Source: CAYUMU01 sp964445985
GTDB lineage: Bacteria; Planctomycetota; Planctomycetia; Pirellulales; S012-138
Direction of reading: 5' to 3'
Assembly: GCA_964445985.1 (NCBI GenBank)
Contig: CAYUMU010000013.1
Coordinates: forward strand, 1 to 64,000
DNA length: 64,000 nucleotides
The position numbers and the translations under genes were made by a program. The notes beneath the pieces are model-generated. The model did not search any database, was not told the DNA's origin, and saw nothing but the letters and a program-made list of their open reading frames with translations. Below are positions 1 through 8,456 of the stretch, piece by piece (the first letter of the stretch is position 1; each line of letters begins with the position of its first letter).

Positions 1-240
1 CTTGGTGCGGGTCTCGTAAACCGGCTTGCACACCGTGTAGCAATACTGCTTGGTGCGGGTTTCGTAGACCGGCTTGCAGACCGTGTAGTGGATCTGCTTG
101 GTGCGGGTCTCGTAAACCGGCTTGCACACCGTGTAGCAATGCTGCTTGGTGTGGGTCTCGTAAACCGGCTTGCAGACCGTGTAAGGAATCTGCTTGGTGC
201 GGGTTTCGTAGACCGGCTTGCAAACCGTGTAGTTGCAGTC
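1..240 (-). repeat. 48-bp tandem repeat, about 5 copies, coding
   Basis: Five head-to-tail 48-bp units starting at 1, 49, 97, 145 and 193, each beginning cttggtgcgggt on the plus strand. They encode the 16-residue Cys repeat of the flanking gene and differ mostly at third positions and at the two variable codons. The array continues off the left edge. Confidence 0.9.
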
Positions 241-528
241 GCGATAGTAAGTTTCGCGGACGTACTTCACACAGTCCACAGCCTTCTCTTCGCAGACCGT
301 TTCATAGACGGTCTTGTAGCAGGTGTAATCCTGCTTCTCGTAGACAACCTCACGGCAGGTCTTCATCACGGTGTGACAAAGTTGCTTGCTACCGCAGTAG
401 CTTACCGTGTCGCAGCTCGCCGAACAGTTGCGGTACTTTGCAGCACCACAATACCCGGCAAGCGCCATATTAGCCGACATCGCCATCAATACGACGGCCA
501 GAATCGGCGCCCCCAACGAGCGTCTCAT
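1..528 (-). CDS. Secreted Cys-rich tandem-repeat protein (C-terminus beyond window)
   Basis: Minus-strand frame open from ATG at 528 to the window edge (176 codons, no stop), so the 3' end is missing. An AGGAGG-type ribosome site (GGAGGAGG) lies about 8 nt before the ATG. Residues 1-24 form a signal peptide (MRRSL, then a hydrophobic stretch ending ANMALA). The mature part begins with a Cys-rich section and then runs into a 16-residue repeat, YTVCKPVYETRTKQ plus two variable residues (IP, HC, IH, YC), present about five times. I recognise this YTVCKPVYET pattern from secreted planctomycete proteins of unknown function; a cell-wall or surface role with disulfide cross-linking is inference. Confident as a gene; function unknown. 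Confidence 0.85.
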   Translation of the reverse strand, partial: MRRSLGAPILAVVLMAMSANMALAGYCGAAKYRNCSASCDTVSYCGSKQLCHTVMKTCREVVYEKQDYTCYKTVYETVCEEKAVDCVKYVRETYYRDCNYTVCKPVYETRTKQIPYTVCKPVYETHTKQHCYTVCKPVYETRTKQIHYTVCKPVYETRTKQYCYTVCKPVYETRTK

Positions 529-1423
529 GTTCTTGCCTCCTCCGGAGCACATTTGAGTAGATAGTCCCTGGTCTGTGGGAACGTATGCCTCAGTCATAAT
601 CGGACGGCAAACTACCTCTTCCTTAGCCACTCTACGCATTTTGTGCTGTCATCCCGAGCGGTTTCGACGTCCATGGATGACGCAGCTTGCCAGCCGGTGA
701 GCAGTGCCAACTACGCGCGGCGAAAACCTGCAACACTTGGCTAAGGGAATATGGCTTACAAAAAGCTCCCACCTTTTCCGATCGCAGGATTTATGGCAAA
801 CGCTGCGGGGTTCACGGTTTAACTACCCTGAATCTGGGAGCCCTCGTTGCGGATCGCGGGTTGGCGCGACACTTCCGGCGGTGCGAAACGTGGTGGAACG
901 GCCACATGAAAAGCGGCTGCCGACTCCACCCCTCCTGGGGAGATGTGGTCTCAAAACCCGCTCCTCAACGGTTGGGTCGATTGAACCGCGCTTGCGGAGA
1001 ACGACGACCGCAACGCGCACCTGCCCAACCCGTGGGCACGTGGTCAGGGGGAGCGAACGATTCCTCTCGACGAGATGAGGCCAGGTGGGGGGGCCTCAAC
1101 TGACTCGACGCGATGCCGGCAGGTGGGGCGGGGCTCTGCCTTGGAACCCCGTCCGATTTGCATGGCCGGCCGGTTTGAAACTGGGGGAGCCGGACGTCTC
1201 AAAGGCTATGCCCCTACCTGATCAGGGGGGAAAGTGTTCAGTGAGTTGACAAAATTTGACTGGCCATGAAGCACAACCTAGGAACTTGATGACGGAATTG
1301 TGGAATCACGATCAACGGCTTTGGGCAGTAGGCGGACGACTTGCCCCCCGGATCTCCGCACAGTTCCACTCGCGAATTACCCATACCCTCGCATTCACGC
1401 CGAAAAAAATGAGGAACGAGAAC
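529..1423. other. Intergenic region, no supported gene
   Basis: About 895 bp between the start of the Cys-repeat gene and the pseudopilin start. Open frames at 687-1103 and 704-1078 overlap each other, have no ribosome site and give Arg/Trp-rich low-quality protein, so they look like chance frames. A TTGACA at 1244 has no convincing -10 at normal spacing. No RNA gene recognised. Confidence 0.5.
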
Positions 1424-1858
1424 ATGCCTAGCAACAATCGTCAGGGCTTTACCCTGGTGGAGTTACTGATCGTGGTGGTCATCCTGGCGATTCTTGCCGC
1501 CGCCATTATCCCTACGTTCACCGATTCCACCGCCGACGCGAAGGCGAGCACCGCCCTCACCAACCTCAACGTGCTCCGCGGGCAAATCCAACTGTATAAA
1601 ATGCAGCACGGTGGATTGGCGCCGAGTGCAACGCTCGTTGAGCTCACCAAGCAAACCAATGGCTCGGGAACCGACGGAACCGATTACGGACCCTATTTGC
1701 TCAAGGTGCCGGCCAATCCATTCACCAACAGCGACACGGTTCGCGCCGCCACGGCCAATCCGCCGACCGCCGCTAGTGGAGAAACCGACGCTGGCTGGCT
1801 GTATCATGCCGCCTCGGGCAATGTTTGGCTGGACCACGCCGACCACTTGGACAAGTAG
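1424..1858 (+). CDS. Type II secretion / type IV pilin-like pseudopilin
   Basis: 144-residue protein with a textbook prepilin N-terminus: a short basic leader, then G|FTLVELLIVVVILAILAA with the conserved Glu at mature position +5. Prepilin peptidase would cleave and methylate at the G-F bond, and the protein would assemble through the hydrophobic helix. The C-terminal part has a GspG-like look (LYKMQHGGLAPS, then YLLKVPANPF and a Trp-Leu-Tyr near the end). The frame extends upstream to 1256, but GAGG 9 nt before the ATG at 1424 and the leader peptide support this start. No secretion genes are adjacent, so the machinery it serves is not shown here. Confidence 0.88.
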   Translation: MPSNNRQGFTLVELLIVVVILAILAAAIIPTFTDSTADAKASTALTNLNVLRGQIQLYKMQHGGLAPSATLVELTKQTNGSGTDGTDYGPYLLKVPANPFTNSDTVRAATANPPTAASGETDAGWLYHAASGNVWLDHADHLDK

Positions 1859-2549
1859 TGGCGAGTGAAGGATTGGGCTTGGGTAAGAACCGTCTGCGTA
1901 TCTGTTAGAAACCCCGATCGGGTCACTGGAGTTGTTCGATCAGGTCATTCGCCAATGAATCTGGCAATGTTGAAATTCATCCGACGCATGGCTGATTGGG
2001 CGCCTACTAAAGCGGCACCCAGTCGGCGATGCGTCGGACCTTTTTTGGCTCAACATGATGGCCACACTTGAACCACCTTCCTCGTGGCCGCCGACCGCAC
2101 GCCACGCCGACGGGGGGGCGAATCCTTCGAAAGAGGAAGAAAGAAGGGAAGAACTTGTCAACGCCGATCACGTTCAGAGGACCCTCAAAGGTTGGGAACG
2201 ATCGAGACGCCAAGTATCCCCAGTGCCGGTCAATCGCGCGAGCCCGGCGGTGCCTCGGCATTGCCTAAAGAACTGTTCTGGCCGGCGTCGGCCGGCAGTT
2301 GCGTAATCATAGTTACGCAAAGGCGTTAAGAAAATTCAAAGGCAACCTCGGGTTGTTGCGGAAGCGGTTGTTCCGTAGAGTTAAGCATGGGTTGTTGGGT
2401 GCCGCCAACTCCTTCCTGGCAGTTGCTTTGCTAAATTGTCCTGGGTAGGGAAGTGCGATCCCACGACAACCAGGAGTTCGCGTCTCCGCTTGCCCCTGTA
2501 ACACCACCTGCGATTGCACTTATTTGCGCCCCGGCAACTTGTCAGCCTG
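1859..2549. other. Intergenic region upstream of rex
   Basis: About 690 bp without a supportable gene; the open frames are short and overlap in several phases. It contains a perfect inverted repeat at 2299-2320 (listed separately) and a T6 run near 2041 without a good hairpin. Confidence 0.5.
2299..2320. promoter_or_regulatory. 22-bp perfect inverted repeat, candidate operator upstream of rex
   Basis: TTGCGTAA at 2299-2306 and TTACGCAA at 2313-2320 are perfect complements separated by 6 nt. The size and the TTG...CAA ends resemble operators of dimeric regulators; Rex sites are usually close to TTGTGAA-N4-TTCACAA, so this is similar in form but not a match. It lies about 230 bp before the rex start. 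Confidence 0.4.
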
Positions 2550-3290
2550 ATGAAGAATATTCCCAAGAAGGCAACTGGCGAAAGCGACCGCCCAGCGGTT
2601 CCCAAGGCACCAGCGGTTCCCAAGGCAGTGGTGCAGCGGTTGAGTTTCTATTTGCGCGAATTGCAGCACATGGTTCGCGAGGGGCGAGAAACGATCAGTT
2701 CGACTCAACTTGGTCAAATGCTTGGCTTTACCGACGCTCAAGTTCGGAAAGACCTGGCCTACTTTGGGCATTTTGGTTATCCGGGCATTGGTTACCGCTG
2801 CCAGGAATTGATGTCGGCCATCTGCCGCATTTTAGGCACCGATCAGCAGTGGCCTGTGGCTTTGGTGGGGGCCGGCAACCTGGGGCGGGCCTTGCTGGGA
2901 TACCGAGGGTTTTCGCAGCAGGGGTTTCGGATTGTCGCCGCTTTCGACATCGATGCCCAAAAAGTGGCGGCTTCGATCGAGAGTGTGCCGGTTTTTGCTT
3001 TCGACCTGTTGTCGGAAGTTATTCAACAATATAACATTCGGCTTGCGATCGTTGCCGTGCCGGCGACGTCCGCCCAAGGGGTCGCCGATCGCCTGGTGGA
3101 ATCTGGGATCGTCGGCATCTTGAATTTTGCTCCCATTACGTTATCACTGCCAGAAGGTACGAGTTCCGTCGGGGTCGATTTGGCCATTGAGTTGGAACAG
3201 CTCTCCTTTGCAGTAACCAACCGAAACAATCCACCGATGCCCGAATCGGAGACCAACACGTGCTCCGATGGCGAATCGGCCAATATTTAG
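2550..3290 (+). CDS. rex: Redox-sensing transcriptional repressor Rex
   Basis: 246 residues. The N-terminal winged helix (about residues 26-80) has the Rex pattern RLSFYLREL, then ISSTQLGQMLGFTDAQVRKDLAYFG. This is followed by a Rossmann domain with LVGAGNLGRALLGY (about 105-118), and later the AIVAVPA and GILNFAP segments typical of Rex. The family binds NADH or NAD+ and derepresses fermentation and respiration genes when NADH is high. A TTG start at 2514 is possible, but the ATG at 2550 matches the usual N-terminus better. The N-terminal tail holds a duplicated PAVPKA motif encoded by a near-perfect 18-bp tandem repeat. Confidence 0.93.
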   Translation: MKNIPKKATGESDRPAVPKAPAVPKAVVQRLSFYLRELQHMVREGRETISSTQLGQMLGFTDAQVRKDLAYFGHFGYPGIGYRCQELMSAICRILGTDQQWPVALVGAGNLGRALLGYRGFSQQGFRIVAAFDIDAQKVAASIESVPVFAFDLLSEVIQQYNIRLAIVAVPATSAQGVADRLVESGIVGILNFAPITLSLPEGTSSVGVDLAIELEQLSFAVTNRNNPPMPESETNTCSDGESANI

Positions 3291-3426
3291 CGGCCAATCC
3301 CACCCGGATTTTGCATCCCAACCAATCTGGACATCCTACAATCCATAAGGTTGAAGGGTTGGCTCGAAGAAACTTACGAACATTCCGCCGGCCTCCGCTG
3401 TCACACCATTGCGGCGGTCGTTGTTT

Positions 3427-3498
3427 TAGCCCGTGGTGTAATTGGCAACACTAGGGATTTTGGCTCCCTCATTCCAGGTTCGAGTCCTGGCGGGCTAG
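3427..3498 (+). tRNA. tRNA-Gln (anticodon TTG)
   Basis: A cloverleaf can be drawn by hand: acceptor TAGCCCG (3427-3433) pairs with CGGGCTA (3491-3497), D arm GTGT/ACAC, anticodon stem AGGGA/TCCCT around loop TTTTGGC giving anticodon TTG, T arm CCAGG-TTCGAGT-CCTGG, discriminator G at 3498. The 3' CCA is not encoded. Confidence 0.93.
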
Positions 3499-3564
3499 TC
3501 TTCAATTTTCGCCGTCGCTGGGGGCGGGTCCGCTTGCGGAGGCTGGGGGGTATCTGGAAACCGC

Positions 3565-4212
3565 ATGCCTGGCAAGATTTCCGAATTTCGCGTGTTTTTC
3601 CGCGAGTTTCGCCGCAATTTCCACAGCACGGGGGCCATCAGCCCCAGCAGCGGGTTTCTGGCGCGGTCTCTTGCTCGATTCGTAAATCAGGGCTCTCCGG
3701 GCAAGCGAATTCTCGAGGTGGGACCCGGCACCGGTGCGGTCACCCGCCGAATTCTGGCGGCCATGCGGCCGGGAGATACGCTCGACCTGGTCGAGCTGAA
3801 CGATTCGTTCGTTGCGCTGCTTCGGGAACGCTTCCAGCGCGATCCAGCGTTTCAGCCCTACGCCGAACGAGTTCGAATTCTCCACCGCCGTGTGGAACAA
3901 ATGCCCGACGATTTGCCCTACGACATCATCATCTCGGGCTTGCCGCTGAACAACTTCGCCGTGGCCGATGTGGAAACCATCTTGCAGACACTGCAGAAAC
4001 TGCTGCATGCTCAAGGTGTGCTATCGTACTTTGAGTACGTGGCTGCCCGGCGCGTGAAAACCTGGGTGAGCCGGCGTGAAGAGCGGAAGCGACTTCGCGG
4101 CGTTGGCCAGGTGATGGGCGACGCGTTGAAAGAGCACGAGATCCAGCGCGACTACATCTTGTGGAATATGCCCCCGGCATGGGTGCATCACGTGCGTTTC
4201 GGCGAAAAGTAA
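3565..4212 (+). CDS. PmtA-like SAM-dependent phospholipid N-methyltransferase
   Basis: 215 residues. Class I methyltransferase motif I (ILEVGPGTGAVT, residues 49-60) binds S-adenosylmethionine; an acidic residue at the end of strand 2 (LDLVELN) and the SGLPLNNF motif (about 124-131) are typical of PmtA-type phosphatidylethanolamine methyltransferases and related rRNA-dimethylase-like enzymes. The basic amphipathic N-terminus (FRVFFREFRRNF) resembles the membrane-binding helix of PmtA. The likely role is headgroup methylation of membrane lipids; another lipid or small-molecule substrate is possible. Single gene just after tRNA-Gln. Confidence 0.75.
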   Translation: MPGKISEFRVFFREFRRNFHSTGAISPSSGFLARSLARFVNQGSPGKRILEVGPGTGAVTRRILAAMRPGDTLDLVELNDSFVALLRERFQRDPAFQPYAERVRILHRRVEQMPDDLPYDIIISGLPLNNFAVADVETILQTLQKLLHAQGVLSYFEYVAARRVKTWVSRREERKRLRGVGQVMGDALKEHEIQRDYILWNMPPAWVHHVRFGEK

Positions 4213-4384
4213 AGCTTGGTTCTGGGTTCCGCGGGAACTTCCGCTCACGCGCTATCCGTCACCACCGAGCGCGCGGAGGTGATGTCTCGCGGTGGCAGGG
4301 CAAGTTCTCTCCGGCCAAGTGCCCCCCGCCGCGATTGAGATTTTATCGCGGGCGGAATCCAACCGGTGGGGCTGGCTGCCGAGT

Positions 4385-6658
4385 TTAATAGAGTGAGCTG
4401 GCTTTTTCCTTCTCGGCGACTTCAAACTCATCGAAAATCGTCCAGATGATGACCTGGCTACGGATCTTATCGATCAGTACTTGCACCTGGCCCTGGCGAT
4501 CGACACTTTGAAGTTTCTTTTTGATTTCGGCTTGGGCTTCGAGGAATTCGGTTCGGCCAGCGGATCGACGTTCCGAAACGCGAATAATATGGAAACTTGA
4601 ACGGTCTTGAATGATGGGGCTGAGCTGGCCCACGGGCAGTTCGAAGAGCGCCTGGTCGAGGGCGTCACACACCAGGTTGCCCTTGGTGGTCCAATCGCGA
4701 CGTCCGCCTTCGCTGGCGGTGGGGCCATCGGAGTTTTGCTTTGCCACTTCGGCAAAGGGAACGCCATCCAACACCATGTTGCCTAGCATGGCCAGTCGTC
4801 GCCAGGCTTCTTCCTTGGTGCGTTCACTGCCGAATTGAACCGTGATTTGCTCCCAAGTGGCCTTCGCCGGAAATTCATACTCCGCCGCGTTTTCGCGATA
4901 GTAGTCCACCATATCTTGGTGGGTGATTTCCTTCTCATCGGTGATTTTTTGCCGAGCCCAAGTGGCCGCCATCGCGCGTTCGATGAACTGCTGTTGCGTT
5001 TGGGACAGCGAACTGCCTTGGTCCCGGAGAGCCCGATCCAAGTCGGCGCGGCTGGTTACGTTATTCTTCTTGAGTAACTCGGGTAGCTCCTTCTCTTCAA
5101 AGTTATCCGCGAATTGCTGCCTGAGCTTCGGCAGGTTTTCCTTGGGGATCTTGCTTTTCAGATCGACAATCAGGAGTTTCACTTCGATCATGCTCGTAAG
5201 AATCTTCTGCAGGACCTTGACCCTCTGCTCGGCGATGATTTCGGGCGGAGCCTGATCTTTATAGGGCGCGAGAATTCTTTCGACGTCGGGCAAAACTTCC
5301 GACAGCAGGATCACTTCGGGTCCGATCGTCGCCAGGCAACGATCGCCATTCAGGTTTAGCAGTTCCCGCATCAACTCCGTGGAGCCCGATTTGGCCGTGG
5401 TGGTACTGCCGGGTGGATTGTTGGGGACGACGCTCGAGGACTGCCCACGCGTTGCGGCGGCTGCCGCTGGATGGGAGTAAGTGTCAGACGTCGCCGGCGC
5501 TTGCGGCCCATGGCTGGGCGGCAAATTTCCAGAGGATGGCCGGGGCACGGTCGCTGTTAGCGGGGCCGCCGCGGGAGGTGCTGCCGGGCCGGGCTGGATG
5601 GCTGTCGCCGGTGGCGTACCAGGAGAACCCGCCTGAGAAGGAGGATTGCGATAATCAAAGTTTTGGACTCCCCCTCCCGAGAGGAGCGGATGATCCACCG
5701 CGCCGAAGGGGCTGACAGGCATGGCCGTGCGCTGTTCGTAACGATCTGCCACAGTATTTTGTGCCGTGCGACCATTGCCGGGACCTGCCGCCTCCGAGGG
5801 GGGAACATTGGCTGGGGCCGACGCTGAGCGAACTCCCTGCGGCCAGGTTTCCGTTGGATACGAAGGCACGCCCCCAACCGGAGCAGGCGGACCTGGATTC
5901 GGTGCGGGACTCGGAGGAATAAAACCCGAAGGGACGCCGTTGTTAGCCGGAATGCCAGCGGGAGTCATCGGACCCGGTGGGCCGGGGATACTATTGGGAG
6001 TGTTGGCACTGGGTGGCAAACCCTGTGGCCAGCCAGCTGCCGCCGTCGCGGCGGGGTTCGCCGTGGAGGTCGGATAGGCTGTGGTTGCCGGATACGCTGG
6101 GGCCAGGTAGGCGGACCCAGGAGGAGCGAACGCGTTGTTCGTGGGCGGATATGCCACGGTTGGTGGCACGGCTGAAGTGCCAGGGGTAGCCGCTCCTGGA
6201 ACAGCGCTACCGGCATTCGTAGAAGTGGGATAGCCAGGTTGAGGGTAGGCGGTGCCCGGATATGCCATCGCTGGATACGCTGGCGACCCGTTTGTCGGCA
6301 AAGCCGTCGAGGGTCCATTCGAGTTGCCAGGGGGCGCATAAGGCGGCTGGTAGGTTGGCAATTGCCGGGAGGGCGCGCCGCTGGCGATGGTGGCCGCCGG
6401 GGCATTCGCCCAGTAGCCATCGTCGTCGCTCGCTTGTGCAGCCGTGGATTGATCGGGGGCAGGTCGACTGGGCGGGTTCGCTGGATAGACGCCAGGGGAA
6501 CGCGCGACGGCGGTTGCGGCGGGGCTCGAAACCGTGGCTGAGCCTGGCGTGGGTGTTTGGGAATTGCCTGGCCGTGACAACCCGCAGATCGTCACGAGCA
6601 CTGCCGCCGTTCTTCCGGCGATCCGGTACCAGCAGCTAGCGCATGAGCCTGAAACCAC
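4385..6658 (-). CDS. Secreted PpiC/SurA-like peptidyl-prolyl isomerase with long Pro-rich region
   Basis: 757 residues from a GTG start (AAGGG about 7 nt upstream; a stop lies just upstream in frame). N-terminal signal segment (about residues 14-28). Residues about 30-420 are low-complexity Pro/Ala/Tyr/Ser/Thr sequence with many YP and PG steps. The rest is a SurA_N-like helical domain (from about 440, ATIGPEVILLSEVLPD) and one parvulin domain (WEQITVQF, then FAEVAKQNSDGPTASEGGRRDW, FELPVGQLSPII, FHIIRV). Parvulins catalyse prolyl isomerisation and chaperone exported proteins. The Pro-rich linker could span the periplasm or cell wall (inference). It is the last of three minus-strand genes and could be co-transcribed with the protease gene upstream. 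Confidence 0.82.
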   Translation of the reverse strand: MVSGSCASCWYRIAGRTAAVLVTICGLSRPGNSQTPTPGSATVSSPAATAVARSPGVYPANPPSRPAPDQSTAAQASDDDGYWANAPAATIASGAPSRQLPTYQPPYAPPGNSNGPSTALPTNGSPAYPAMAYPGTAYPQPGYPTSTNAGSAVPGAATPGTSAVPPTVAYPPTNNAFAPPGSAYLAPAYPATTAYPTSTANPAATAAAGWPQGLPPSANTPNSIPGPPGPMTPAGIPANNGVPSGFIPPSPAPNPGPPAPVGGVPSYPTETWPQGVRSASAPANVPPSEAAGPGNGRTAQNTVADRYEQRTAMPVSPFGAVDHPLLSGGGVQNFDYRNPPSQAGSPGTPPATAIQPGPAAPPAAAPLTATVPRPSSGNLPPSHGPQAPATSDTYSHPAAAAATRGQSSSVVPNNPPGSTTTAKSGSTELMRELLNLNGDRCLATIGPEVILLSEVLPDVERILAPYKDQAPPEIIAEQRVKVLQKILTSMIEVKLLIVDLKSKIPKENLPKLRQQFADNFEEKELPELLKKNNVTSRADLDRALRDQGSSLSQTQQQFIERAMAATWARQKITDEKEITHQDMVDYYRENAAEYEFPAKATWEQITVQFGSERTKEEAWRRLAMLGNMVLDGVPFAEVAKQNSDGPTASEGGRRDWTTKGNLVCDALDQALFELPVGQLSPIIQDRSSFHIIRVSERRSAGRTEFLEAQAEIKKKLQSVDRQGQVQVLIDKIRSQVIIWTIFDEFEVAEKEKASSLY

Positions 6659-6962
6659 AGCAATCCCTTAACGACAGCGGATAACGGTTAGAACGATCCT
6701 GCCAATTGCATCGGCATGCACGATCGGGGAATTCACGTAAAGTGCGCTTTGTTTAATGTGAAGTGCTGTTGCCGTCACCCGAACGACTGGCCCACGGGAC
6801 GGAAAGCCTTCGCTGTCCGTTAGGCGCCGCTCCTGGCACAAGGCAAAAGGCTCTTGCCGCCAAGGCTGTTCCTGCTGGCAACGGCTGCACTCCTTTCCCA
6901 TCGCCCCGCGTGAGGGCAGCGAGCAGTTCCTAGGCGCGCAGAGACTTAGCTCAGGCCAAAGT
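6659..6962. other. Intergenic region between two minus-strand genes
   Basis: About 304 bp. An open frame on the minus strand (6668-6901) gives a Cys/Arg-rich 77-residue peptide with no ribosome site and no recognisable domain. I do not accept it as a gene. It probably carries the promoter of the PpiC-like gene. Confidence 0.4.
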
Positions 6963-8168
6963 TTAGCGAAGCAGCGGTGCTCCGCTCATATAGATGGGCG
7001 GCCGAATCGGTTCTCGGTCATCGAGTGGAGGCGCGGGCGGCGAAGGCGCCACGCGCGGTTGCGAGGGGGGCATGGCCTCTTCGCGGCTCCATTCCAAGAT
7101 GATTTGCCGTGCCTGTTCGGGCGATTGAGGACGGGTGACCTGCATCGATTGCGAACCGGCGGTCGGATCGGCTGCTTGCCGCGTTCGGAAAGCATTGCCC
7201 GCCAGACTTTCGTCGGGAGGATGCCAACCTTGCGCAGGCAACGGTTGGCCGCCGTTTTCGACCATTACATTGGGAAACCCGCCATCTCGCCGTTCGGCAT
7301 ACGTATCCGTGGCGATGGGCGAGAGGGGACGTTTCGACATCATTCCCTGTTCGGGGCTCTGGCCCCGAACCAGCAGATTGGGCTGCGGACGCTCGCGCTT
7401 GGACGAGTTGGCCGCCAGCAGCGTTTGGTCGTCGAGAGCCGGACTGCCTTGCTTGACCCAATCCAGCCAGCGATTCTGAAGATCCCCCAGCCCCTGGAAT
7501 CCGTAGTGGCGGCTGGTGGCCTGGCTCCAATTCTCTTCTTTCATGCCGTCGGCAACGTACTGGAGAAACTTCTGGCGGCCGCCTTGGGCAACGAGAAACG
7601 TGGCCAGCGAATGGCCCTGAGCATAGAGCGGCAACATGTCGCTCGGGTATTCCTTCATGCGGAACATTTCGCTGAACGAAATGCCGCGGCGATTTCGTAG
7701 GAAATGAATCAGCATTTGCTGTTGCTTGCCCCGTTCGCTGGAGTGCTCGACCGTGGTGCAAGCACCTTCGTCGGCCCAGCGGGGAAGCGGTTGCCGAAAG
7801 TGGCTCGCGAAGATGGTGTGATTTATTTCGTGGGGCAGCACGCTATCCAAAATGCGTTCGTACGATCCTTGGATCGACATCCGCCAGTCGTAAACATGCC
7901 CGGCGTTGAAGACAAAGGTGGTCACGCCGCCAGAGCCCAAGCTGGGCGACACGCGGGCTTGGATCGGGCAGGGCTGCGCCCATTGCGGCAGCGTTTGCCC
8001 CAACCACAACTGTGCGAGCTCTTCGCGGTACTTTTCGGCTGCGTCTCCGATGGTCTTGGCCATCTCGGGCGAGGGTGCCGTAACCACGAAATTCGGCGTA
8101 GCGTAGCGGGCTCCCATCGACAGCGTAGCTGCCAGGATTAATGCCCAGCATGTGCAACGAGCTTCCAT
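6963..8168 (-). CDS. Secreted gluzincin-like metalloprotease (peptidase MA-like)
   Basis: 401 residues from the ATG at 8168, preceded by GGGAG at 5 nt spacing; a frame extension to 8339 lacks such support. Residues 1-23 look like a signal peptide. HEINH at 113-117 is an HExxH zinc site, and WADEG at 131-135 supplies the downstream Glu expected as third ligand of a gluzincin. The C-terminal third is Pro-rich and disordered. The family includes many planctomycete DUF1570-like proteins with this layout. Substrate unknown. It lies between holB (upstream) and the PpiC-like gene (downstream) on the same strand. Confidence 0.72.
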   Translation of the reverse strand: MEARCTCWALILAATLSMGARYATPNFVVTAPSPEMAKTIGDAAEKYREELAQLWLGQTLPQWAQPCPIQARVSPSLGSGGVTTFVFNAGHVYDWRMSIQGSYERILDSVLPHEINHTIFASHFRQPLPRWADEGACTTVEHSSERGKQQQMLIHFLRNRRGISFSEMFRMKEYPSDMLPLYAQGHSLATFLVAQGGRQKFLQYVADGMKEENWSQATSRHYGFQGLGDLQNRWLDWVKQGSPALDDQTLLAANSSKRERPQPNLLVRGQSPEQGMMSKRPLSPIATDTYAERRDGGFPNVMVENGGQPLPAQGWHPPDESLAGNAFRTRQAADPTAGSQSMQVTRPQSPEQARQIILEWSREEAMPPSQPRVAPSPPAPPLDDREPIRPPIYMSGAPLLR

Positions 8169-8456
8169 GCTCTCTCCCATTGGTTGGCTGCGACCGCGCA
8201 TCCTTCCGCGGCCTGGGTCTGCGACGCTGGCGCCGTTCGACGGCGCGCTGGCGGGTGCGTCGGTTGCGGAGACTAGCGGCATCGGCAGTACGGTGCCAGA
8301 TCGATTTTCATACGGCGATCGAGTAAGCAGGTGAGGCAATGCAAGCAGACCTGCACGGTTGGAAATGCAACCCGGCAGCTAGCGGGGCCAAGCTGACGGG
8401 CACCAAGATGAAGTGAACGGCCTTTGGGCAGAAATGAGGCCTTTTCGCTCACGCCA

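Noticed and set aside
1..240. Possible CRISPR array
   Set aside because: The 48-bp units are contiguous without spacers and code for a regular peptide repeat; no cas genes are present.
687..1103. Small plus-strand gene between the Cys-repeat protein and the pseudopilin
   Set aside because: Overlaps another equally long frame, lacks a ribosome site and is Arg/Trp-rich without any domain.
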